Assembly: GCF_018324205.1 (NCBI RefSeq) | Contig: NZ_AP023356.1 | Span: 5,872,001 to 5,936,000, forward strand | DNA: 64,000 bases | Reading direction: 5' to 3' | Source of the DNA: Actinoplanes ianthinogenes | GTDB lineage: Bacteria; Actinomycetota; Actinomycetes; Mycobacteriales; Micromonosporaceae | Part shown: positions 57,716-64,000 of the stretch, piece by piece | How the letters are laid out: each line of letters begins with the position of its first letter | How positions within the stretch are numbered: position 1 is the first letter of the stretch | Notes under the pieces: model-generated | What the model was told of the DNA's origin: nothing | What the model saw: only the letters and a program-made list of their open reading frames with translations | Databases searched by the model: none | Translations under genes and position numbers: made by a program

Positions 57716-59899
57716 TCACCCGGGCAGCGAGAGGCGGCTCGGCACCCCGGCGAGCAGCGCGACCGTGACCGTGCCGCCCGGCCAGCCGACCACCGCGGTC
57801 CGCGCCTGCGCGGACGTCAGCGTCGCCTCCAGCATCCCCGGCCGCCAGGCCAGGTCAACCCGGACCGGGCCGCGGGCGACCAGCCCCCGCACGCTGCCGG
57901 TGAGCCACTCCGCGGGCAGGGCCGGGAGCAGCCGCAGGCGCGCTGGCCCGCCCGGCACGACGTCGCGGCTGGCCAGCAGCATCGCGGCGACCAGTGCGGG
58001 AAAGCCGCCCGCCAGGTCCACGTTGAACAGGTGGTCCCGGTTGTGCGTCGGCACCAGGTTCGGCCGCCAGTAGGCCTCGGCGAGCCGGGTCAGCGCGGCA
58101 TGCGCCTCGGCGGCCAGCCCCAGCCGGGCCGCGGCCACGCCGAGCAGGGCGAGCCCGTACCCCATCTCGTCGGACGCCTCGCTCAGCCACCACCGCAACC
58201 GGCGCCGGACCGCCGCCACCGCCGCGGCGCGCAGCGCCGGATCCTCCTCGATCGTCACGTCCCCGGCGTAGTAGAACGGGTAGAGATGGCTGCAGTGCCG
58301 GTGCTCGTGGTTGTCGTCGAACCGCGGGTCCAGCCACTCGGCCAGCTCGCCCGCCGGGCTGATCCGGTGCGGCGGCAGCGCGTCCAGCAGGGCCTGCCAG
58401 CGCGGCGCCCGCGGATCCCCGGCGTCGTGGGTGAGCAGCGCCCGCAGCACGTCCCCGACCGCCCGCACGTCCATCGCCGCGTCCACAGTGGCCTGCGCGC
58501 CGGTGTTGACCGGATGGTTCTCCGGCGAGTAGGACGGGCTGAACCGTGCCCGCCCGCCGTCGATCTCGGCGAACGCCAGGTGGAAGTCGGCCACCTCGCG
58601 CAGGTAGGGCAGCGCGCGCTCGTCCAGAAAGGACCGATCGCCGGTGTGCTGCCAGTGCTCCAGGTAGAGCCGGCCCAGCCAGGCCGCGCCGGCGGTCCAG
58701 AAGGTCAGGCACCAGATCGGGCCGAAGTGGTTCTGCCGGCCGTGCGTGCCGAGGTGCGCGGGGGCGTAGAGGCCCGGCACGCCGTACAGGCGGCGGGCGT
58801 TCTCCCGCAGGTCGTCGCGGAGGGCGTCGAGCAGGTCGAAGAGCGGCGGCATCAGCTCCGGGGTGCCGGTGGTGTGCACCGCGAGCAGCGCCGCCTGGAG
58901 ATTGCCGTCGATGGTCCAGGCGCTGCGCCACGGCGGTGACCAGGTGCCGCTCCAGACGCCCTGGAGCGTCGGTGGGCGGGAGCCGGTGCTGCTGATGATC
59001 GCGTACCGGCCGGCGTCGAAGAGCAGCTGCGTGCGCCGGTCGCCGGGCAGGTCCAGGCGGGCCCGGCCGAACAGGTCGCCGTGCTCGGCGGCATGCGCGG
59101 CGAGCAGGGCGTCGAAGTCCGGCATCGCGGGGAGGCCGGCCGGTTTCAGGCCGGGGGTGGTGCGGGCCGCGATGACCACCCCGCTTCCGGTACGCCAGGA
59201 GCGCGCCGTGACGGTGTATCCGTCGAGTGCCCCCGCCCAGTCCGCACCCCGGAACCGCGCGGTCAGGGTCGGACCGTCCACAGTGAAGTCCACCGGGCGC
59301 TCCGGGGTCCCGCCGACCGGGGCGAGCGACAGGGTCCCGCCGCAGCCGGTGAGCCGGATCAGCAGGGCGTCGGCGGGACGGGAGAAGAAGGCCTCGCAGG
59401 TGACGCCGTCCCACTGGTGGACGACTCGTCCCGTACCGAAATCGGTGTGTCGTGACCACCCGCCGCCCGGACGGTCCGGGATCACCGTGAGCGTCGCCGT
59501 GCCGATCAGCGGATCGATCCAGCGCGTCTCGGCGAACCCGGTGTGCTCCGCGGCCGCGAGGTCGCAGACCTCGGCCGCGGCCTCGGCGAACCGGCCCGCC
59601 CGCAGCATCTCCCGCAGGCGCGGCAGCGCCGTGGCGGTGTGCGGCGCCGGCAGCGGCTCGGTGACCGGCTGGAAGACCTCCTCGTGAGCCAGGGTGAACC
59701 GCAGTGCCGTGGGCGAGCCGTAACACAGTGCCCCCTGTCGTCCGTTGCCGGTGATCAGTGCGTGCTCCCAATTCTCGGTGGCGATCGCCGGATGGGACAC
59801 CGGGCAGACCCCCGGAAACGAGAGGGGGGTCCGCCCGGTGGCGGCGGCGGGAGAGTCGGGGTCCGCAGGCGGGACGGGCCCGTTGACGGCACTGGTCAC
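57716..59899 (-). CDS. GH95 family alpha-L-fucosidase/galactosidase
   Basis: 727 aa from the GTG at 59899; no signal peptide, so cytoplasmic. GH95 landmarks: an N-terminal beta-sandwich (WEHALITGNGRQGALCYG), then the (alpha/alpha)6 catalytic part with GSRPPTLQGVWSGTWSPPW, SPSYSPENHP and NHEHRHCSHLYPFYY (His533-His538 region). GH95 enzymes invert alpha-1,2-L-fucosyl or alpha-L-galactosyl linkages, as on galactose in fucosylated xyloglucan. The start lies six bases from a degenerate ROK operator shared with the divergent GH42 gene. Confidence 0.9.
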   Translation of the reverse strand: MTSAVNGPVPPADPDSPAAATGRTPLSFPGVCPVSHPAIATENWEHALITGNGRQGALCYGSPTALRFTLAHEEVFQPVTEPLPAPHTATALPRLREMLRAGRFAEAAAEVCDLAAAEHTGFAETRWIDPLIGTATLTVIPDRPGGGWSRHTDFGTGRVVHQWDGVTCEAFFSRPADALLIRLTGCGGTLSLAPVGGTPERPVDFTVDGPTLTARFRGADWAGALDGYTVTARSWRTGSGVVIAARTTPGLKPAGLPAMPDFDALLAAHAAEHGDLFGRARLDLPGDRRTQLLFDAGRYAIISSTGSRPPTLQGVWSGTWSPPWRSAWTIDGNLQAALLAVHTTGTPELMPPLFDLLDALRDDLRENARRLYGVPGLYAPAHLGTHGRQNHFGPIWCLTFWTAGAAWLGRLYLEHWQHTGDRSFLDERALPYLREVADFHLAFAEIDGGRARFSPSYSPENHPVNTGAQATVDAAMDVRAVGDVLRALLTHDAGDPRAPRWQALLDALPPHRISPAGELAEWLDPRFDDNHEHRHCSHLYPFYYAGDVTIEEDPALRAAAVAAVRRRLRWWLSEASDEMGYGLALLGVAAARLGLAAEAHAALTRLAEAYWRPNLVPTHNRDHLFNVDLAGGFPALVAAMLLASRDVVPGGPARLRLLPALPAEWLTGSVRGLVARGPVRVDLAWRPGMLEATLTSAQARTAVVGWPGGTVTVALLAGVPSRLSLPG

Positions 59900-59904
59900 G
59901 GTGC

Positions 59905-59929
59905 CTACTTTGTTCAGAGCCAAAACTAA
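59905..59929. promoter_or_regulatory. Degenerate XylR/ROK-type operator between GH95 and GH42
   Basis: CTACTTT-N11-AAACTAA: the right arm is identical to that of the importer operator, the left arm matches at five of seven bases, and the spacing is the same. It overlaps the start regions of both divergent genes, so one repressor could control both. Confidence 0.68.
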
Positions 59930-59944
59930 AGTCAAGGTGGTGTG

Positions 59945-61885
59945 ATGCTGTTCTTCGGCGGCGACTACAACCCTGAGCAGTGGCCTGAGGAGGTCTGGGC
60001 CGAGGACGTCGCACTGATGCGGCAGGCCGGCGTCACGGTCGTGTCGCTCGGCGTCTTCGCGTGGTCGCATGTGGAGCCGGAGCAGGGCCGCTTCGACTTC
60101 GGCCTGCTCGACCGGATCATGGATCGGTTGCACGAGGGCGGGATCAAGGTCGCGCTGGCCACCCCGACCGCGTCCCCGCCGCCGTGGTTCACCCTGGCGC
60201 ACCCGGAGGGATTGCCGGTCACCGCGGACGGGGTGCGGCTGACCCACGGCAGCCGGGACACCTACTGCGTCTCCGCCCCGGCCTACCGCGCGGCCGCCCG
60301 CACCGTCGCCGCCGAGCTGGCCGCCCGCTACGCCCGGCATCCGGCCCTGGCCCTGTGGCACGTGCACAACGAGTACGGCACCGACTGCCGCTGCGACCTG
60401 ACCGCCGCCGCGTTCCGTGGCTGGCTGGCGAAGAGACACGGCGACCTGGACGCGCTGAACGAGGCGTGGACCACCGCCTTCTGGAGCCAGCGCTACTCCG
60501 ACTGGGCGCAGATCATGCCGCCGCGCGCCACGCAGTACCTGCCGAACCCGGCGCACGTGCTGGACTTCCGCCGGTTCCTCTCCGACGAGTTCCTGGGCGC
60601 CTTCGTCGAGCAGCGCGACCTGCTCCGCACGGCGAACCCGGACATCCCGATCACCACGAACTTCGTGCAGGGCGGCTGGGTCAGCGTGGACCACGCGCGC
60701 TGGGCGGCCGAGGTGGACCTGATCGCGGTCGACCACTACCCGGCGGAGGCCGGCGACGGGGCCGAGGCGGAGACCGCGTTCGGCGGGGACCTGGCCCGCG
60801 GCTGGGCCGCGGCGGGCCCCGGCGAGTGGCTGCTCATGGAGACCGCGCCGAATCTGATCTACACGCCCGGGCGGATGCACGCCAAGGAGCCCGGGCGGCT
60901 CACCCGGCACAGCCTGAACTACGTGGCTCGCGGCTCGCGCGGGGCGATGTACTTCCAATGGCGCCAGCCGCGCGGCGGGGCGGAGCTGTTCCACTCGGCG
61001 CTGGTGCCGCACGCCGGGCCGGACAGCCCGGTGTTCCGCGAGGCGATCGGGCTGGGACGCAAGCTGGGGGCGCTGAGCGACCTGGTCGGCGGGACCGTCG
61101 CGGCGCGGGTCGCGATCGGCTGGGACGCGCCGTCGTGGTGGGCGTTGCAGGGCGGTGGGCTGCCGTCCGCCGAGATCGACTATCGGGCGGCGGTGCGGCA
61201 GGCGCATCGGGCGTTCTACCGGTCCGGGATCGCCACCGACTTCGTGTTCCCGGGGCTGGACGGCTTCGCGGCGCGGCTCAGGGCGTACCGGATCGTGGTC
61301 CTGCCGCACCTCTATCTCGTGTCGGACGTGGCGGCGGACGCGATCCGCGACTTCGTCGCCGGCGGCGGCCATCTGGTGGTCGGGCCGCTCAGCGGGATCG
61401 CCGACCCGGCCGGGCGGATCCGGCTCGGCGGCTATCCGGGCGCATTCCGGGACGTGCTCGGCGTGCGGGTGGTCGAGTGGCGGCCGCTGGCGTCCGGGGA
61501 CGGCATCGCGCTGGACGACGGGGACCGGGCGACCGGGTGGAGCGAGCGGGTGGAGACCGCCGGCGCGGCGACCGTGGTCCGTTACGCGGGTGACGTGCTG
61601 GCGGGGGCGCCGGCGATCACCCGCAACCGGTTCGGTGAGGGTTCCGCCTGGTACGTGTCGGTGGGGCTGGACGACGACGGGTGGCGCCGGGTGCTGGACC
61701 GGGTCGCGGCCGAGGCGGGGGTGACGCCGGTGCTGCCCGGGCTGCCGCCGCGGGTCGAGGCGGTCCGGCGGGGCGATCTGCTGTTCCTGTTCAACCACGG
61801 CGACGTGCCGGTTTCGGTGCCGCTGCCCGGCGCGGACCCGGCGACCGTGCCACCCGGCGGCGTGGCCACGCACCCGCTTGGGTGA
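59945..61885 (+). CDS. GH42 family beta-galactosidase
   Basis: 646 aa, ATG at 59945 (a GTG at 59942 is also possible) with AAGGTGG upstream. The TIM barrel begins FGGDYNPEQWPEEVWAEDVALM. Acid/base Glu143 lies in WHVHNEYG and nucleophile Glu299 in LLMETAPN. The trimerisation and C-terminal beta domains follow (about 390-646). Cytoplasmic (no signal). GH42 enzymes release terminal beta-galactose; together with the divergent GH95 and the GH3 enzyme this suggests stepwise trimming of an imported oligosaccharide. Confidence 0.95.
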   Translation: MLFFGGDYNPEQWPEEVWAEDVALMRQAGVTVVSLGVFAWSHVEPEQGRFDFGLLDRIMDRLHEGGIKVALATPTASPPPWFTLAHPEGLPVTADGVRLTHGSRDTYCVSAPAYRAAARTVAAELAARYARHPALALWHVHNEYGTDCRCDLTAAAFRGWLAKRHGDLDALNEAWTTAFWSQRYSDWAQIMPPRATQYLPNPAHVLDFRRFLSDEFLGAFVEQRDLLRTANPDIPITTNFVQGGWVSVDHARWAAEVDLIAVDHYPAEAGDGAEAETAFGGDLARGWAAAGPGEWLLMETAPNLIYTPGRMHAKEPGRLTRHSLNYVARGSRGAMYFQWRQPRGGAELFHSALVPHAGPDSPVFREAIGLGRKLGALSDLVGGTVAARVAIGWDAPSWWALQGGGLPSAEIDYRAAVRQAHRAFYRSGIATDFVFPGLDGFAARLRAYRIVVLPHLYLVSDVAADAIRDFVAGGGHLVVGPLSGIADPAGRIRLGGYPGAFRDVLGVRVVEWRPLASGDGIALDDGDRATGWSERVETAGAATVVRYAGDVLAGAPAITRNRFGEGSAWYVSVGLDDDGWRRVLDRVAAEAGVTPVLPGLPPRVEAVRRGDLLFLFNHGDVPVSVPLPGADPATVPPGGVATHPLG

Positions 61886-61895
61886 CACTGGCCCG

Positions 61896-62489
61896 GTGAC
61901 CGACAGCCCCGACACCAGCCCCGACACCGGCTCCGCGGCCCCCGCCGCTCCCGCACCGCGACGGCGCCGCCCGCTCGTCATCGGGCTGGGCGTGCTGGCG
62001 CTGGTCGTGCTCGCGCTGGTGACCTGGGTGGCCACCCGGCCGACCGACGTCACCTCGACGCGGGACGTGGCGCTGCGCGGCATCCTGACCTACGGCGGAC
62101 CGGACCGCTGGGACGTCACCGCCCAGCCGGACGAGGGCCCGACGCAGATCATGAAGTTCGGCGAGCAGGGCGAGTTCGACGGTGAGCCGGTGCTGCTCAG
62201 CGATGACGGTTTCGTGGTGATCTGGTCCACGCCGGTGGTGTCGGCCGAGTCCTGCACGGCCCTGGCCAACTGGGCCGGGCGACGGGTCGCGCCGGAGGCG
62301 GAGCAACAGGTCGTCGCCGGGTGCGGCGCGGCGGTGGGGCGGCCGGCCGGTGACGTCGCGACGATCGCCACCTACACCGTCGAGACCGGGCAGTACACCT
62401 TCGTCGCGTGGTCCGGGCCGACCGGGCTCTACGCTGCCCTGATCTACACCGCGCCGGGCGCCTCGTCCGCCCCGAACGCCTTGCGGTAG
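61896..62489 (+). CDS. Membrane-anchored protein of unknown function
   Basis: 197 aa from the GTG at 61896, eleven bases after GH42. A Ser/Pro/Ala-rich cytoplasmic start with RRRR, one membrane segment (LVIGLGVLALVVLALVTWVA, about 35-54), then an extracellular beta-rich domain with two cysteines (ESCTALANWAGRR, VAGCGAAVG) likely disulphide-linked. Its 3' end overlaps the convergent GlxA gene by 46 bp. No family recognised. Confidence 0.7.
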   Translation: MTDSPDTSPDTGSAAPAAPAPRRRRPLVIGLGVLALVVLALVTWVATRPTDVTSTRDVALRGILTYGGPDRWDVTAQPDEGPTQIMKFGEQGEFDGEPVLLSDDGFVVIWSTPVVSAESCTALANWAGRRVAPEAEQQVVAGCGAAVGRPAGDVATIATYTVETGQYTFVAWSGPTGLYAALIYTAPGASSAPNALR

Positions 62490-63433
62490 GCCGACGGCGA
62501 CGTCCGCATCGCCCTCGTGAAGTGGTGCCGGTAGGTCACCGGCGAGTCGAACCCGACCGCCGCCGCCACCTCCTCGATCGGTGTCCCGGTCGTCTCCAGC
62601 AGCGCCAGGCTGGCGTGCACCCGCTGCCCGATCAGCCAGCGGATCGGCGTGGTCCCGGTGGCCCGCGCGAAGTGCCGCAGGTAGGTGCGGGCCGACATGT
62701 GCGCCCGCCGGGCCAGCACCTCGACGGTGATCGGCTCGGCCAGGTTGCCGAGCGCCCATTCCATGCTGCGGGCCAGCCGGTCGTCGGCCGGGTCGTCGGC
62801 GACCGGCGCCTCGATGAACTGCGCCTGCCCGCCGTCCCGGTGTGGCTGCACGACCAGGCGGCGGGCCACCGCGTTGGCGATCGCCGGGCCGTGGTCGCGG
62901 CGGATCACGTGTAGGCACAGGTCCAGGCCGGCGGCGCTCCCGGCGCTGGTCAGCACGTCGCCGTCGTCCAGGTAGAGGACGTCCGCGTCGACCTGGACGT
63001 GCGGGTGACGGGCGCGCAGCAGCTCCGCGTACCGCCAGTGCGTGGTGGCCCGGCGGCCGTCCAGCAGGCCGGCGCCGGCCAGCGCGAACGCGCCCGAGCA
63101 GATCGACATGATCCGGGCGCCCCGGGCGTGTGCCGTCCGCAGCGCCGCGACCAGGGCGGGTGACGGGTCGGCGCGGACGTCCGGGACGCCCGGGACGATC
63201 AGCGTGCCGGCTGCCGCGAAGGTGTCCAGGCCGTGCTCGGTGTGCAGGGTGGCGCCGCCGACCACGCGGACCGGGCCGGGAGTCTCGGCGCAGATGGTCA
63301 GGTCGTACCAGGGGCGGTCGAACTCCGGGCGGGGCAGGCCGAACACCTCGGAGACGATGCCGAGCTCGAAGACCGACATGCCGTCGAACGCCAGCACGGT
63401 GACGCGTTCTCCGCGCCTCTCCACCTGATACAT
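62444..63433 (-). CDS. GlxA-type AraC regulator with DJ-1/PfpI domain
   Basis: 329 aa. Residues 10-190 are a DJ-1/PfpI (amidotransferase-like) fold (RVTVLAFDGMSVFELGIVSEVFG, ICSGAFALAGAGLLDGRRATTHW, with Cys in the SICSGA nucleophile elbow). The C-terminal AraC double HTH reads ITVEVLARRAHMSARTYLRHFARATGTTPIRWLI ... IEEVAAAVGFDSPVTYRHHF. Such proteins are transcription activators sensing small metabolites. The divergent neighbour, 71 bp away, is the rhodanese-like gene, a likely target. Confidence 0.92.
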   Translation of the reverse strand: MYQVERRGERVTVLAFDGMSVFELGIVSEVFGLPRPEFDRPWYDLTICAETPGPVRVVGGATLHTEHGLDTFAAAGTLIVPGVPDVRADPSPALVAALRTAHARGARIMSICSGAFALAGAGLLDGRRATTHWRYAELLRARHPHVQVDADVLYLDDGDVLTSAGSAAGLDLCLHVIRRDHGPAIANAVARRLVVQPHRDGGQAQFIEAPVADDPADDRLARSMEWALGNLAEPITVEVLARRAHMSARTYLRHFARATGTTPIRWLIGQRVHASLALLETTGTPIEEVAAAVGFDSPVTYRHHFTRAMRTSPSAYRKAFGADEAPGAV

Positions 63434-63504
63434 GGCGAGATATTAGCGGTGGATGGCATTCGCGCCACTGGGCCGGGGCGCGCCCGGACGGCACGATCAA
63501 CGGC

Positions 63505-63927
63505 ATGACCAGCGCGATCGAACACTTCAGCAACCGGCTCCGCTTCGAGACCGACGTCAGCGACGTGCACCACGACATCGAGGCCGGCACCCCCGGCGTG
63601 GTCGTCGTCGACTCCCGCAGCGACGAGGCCTGGCGGCAGGGGCACCTGCCGGCCGCGGTGCACCTGCCCACCCGCGAGATCGCGGCGCGGGCCGCCGAGC
63701 TGATCCCGGCCGGCGCCGCCGTGGTCACCTACTGCTGGGGGCCGGGCTGCAACGGGGCGACCCGGGCGGCCCTGGAGTTCGCCAAGCTCGGCTACGCCGT
63801 CAAGGAGATGATCGGCGGTTACGAGTACTGGGTCCGCGAGGGCTTCCCGGTCCGCGACGAGAAGGGCGAGTGGTCCCGGCCCGCCGACGAGCTGACCGCC
63901 CCGGCCGGCGCCACCTGCGGCTGCTGA
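63505..63927 (+). CDS. Rhodanese-like domain protein
   Basis: 140 aa single-domain rhodanese fold: VVVVDSRSDEAWRQGHLPAAVHLP, then the active-site loop TYCWGPGCNGATRAA with Cys77 and Cys82. The typical active loop is CxxGxxS; the extra cysteine could allow persulfide or disulphide exchange. A C-terminal CGC end is also Cys-rich. It probably moves sulfane sulfur in the cytosol. Confidence 0.88.
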   Translation: MTSAIEHFSNRLRFETDVSDVHHDIEAGTPGVVVVDSRSDEAWRQGHLPAAVHLPTREIAARAAELIPAGAAVVTYCWGPGCNGATRAALEFAKLGYAVKEMIGGYEYWVREGFPVRDEKGEWSRPADELTAPAGATCGC

Positions 63928-63935
63928 CCGGGGCC

Positions 63936-64000
63936 TCAGACCGCGGCGCGGGCGTTGCGCCGGCGGACCGTCACCGCCTCGGCCACGTTCAGCACGACCA
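63936..64000 (-). CDS. C-terminal end of an unidentified gene (partial)
   Basis: The minus strand reads ...VVLNVAEAVTVRRRNARAAV and stops at 63936. GC3-rich and convergent with the rhodanese gene. Only 21 codons are visible; the family cannot be told. Confidence 0.5.
   Translation of the reverse strand, partial: VVLNVAEAVTVRRRNARAAV

Overview
The window is high-GC actinomycete chromosome. The GC-rich codon usage, frequent GTG starts, SigE-type sigma factor, GPP34 protein, DUF5753/DUF397 regulator pair, CBM2-linked cellulase and ABC sugar importer without its own ATPase suggest an Actinoplanes/Micromonosporaceae-type organism. That placement is inference from gene content; no rRNA is present.

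Positions 1-9630 are the right part of an integrated actinomycete integrative and conjugative element (AICE). A tightly overlapping minus-strand operon (about 6869 down to 1) encodes small AICE-type proteins, an SpdB-like membrane protein, an FtsK/TraB-type DNA translocase and, running off the left edge, a primase/polymerase replication protein. Divergent from it are a GntR-HTH/P-loop fusion, a guanylate-kinase-like protein and a dihydrodipicolinate-synthase-like protein. They have visibly lower GC than the flanks and form an unusual cargo or control module. The element ends in a 3' fragment of tRNA-His (9581-9630) preceded by three direct repeats, the expected right attachment site. The integrase is not in the window.

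9.7-24.8 kb holds core and accessory chromosome: a secreted CBM2-GH12 glucanase, a SigE-type sigma factor with a coupled membrane partner, a 43-bp tandem repeat array, two paralogous L,D-transpeptidase lipoproteins, two tRNA-Lys(CTT) genes flanking a SEC-C protein, a GH9 lipoprotein, an FMN reductase, a sulfatase, and a NarL-type two-component system with a membrane protein. 24.9-36.8 kb carries a cytochrome P450, a small membrane-anchored helical protein, a translationally coupled YqiJ-like / flotillin / giant AAA ATPase operon, an XRE regulator next to an SDR, and a DUF305 protein. 36.9-49.7 kb holds an LVIVD-repeat secreted protein, a PAS-GGDEF sensor, a trypsin-like protease, an XRE(DUF5753)-DUF397 pair, a coupled GPP34-permease-acetyltransferase operon and a LysE exporter.

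49.8-61.9 kb is a carbohydrate-utilisation locus: a GH3 enzyme, a ROK regulator, an ABC sugar importer (Tat-lipoprotein binding protein plus two permeases), GH95 and GH42. Its promoters carry recognisable operators: a XylR/ROK-type inverted repeat before the importer genes, a degenerate copy between GH95 and GH42, a CebR-like box, and a LacI-type palindrome before GH3. The enzyme set fits breakdown of fucosylated/galactosylated oligosaccharides such as xyloglucan side chains, with the GH12 and GH9 enzymes elsewhere in the window as possible backbone enzymes. The window closes with a membrane-anchored protein, a GlxA-type AraC regulator, a rhodanese-like protein and the tail of one more gene.
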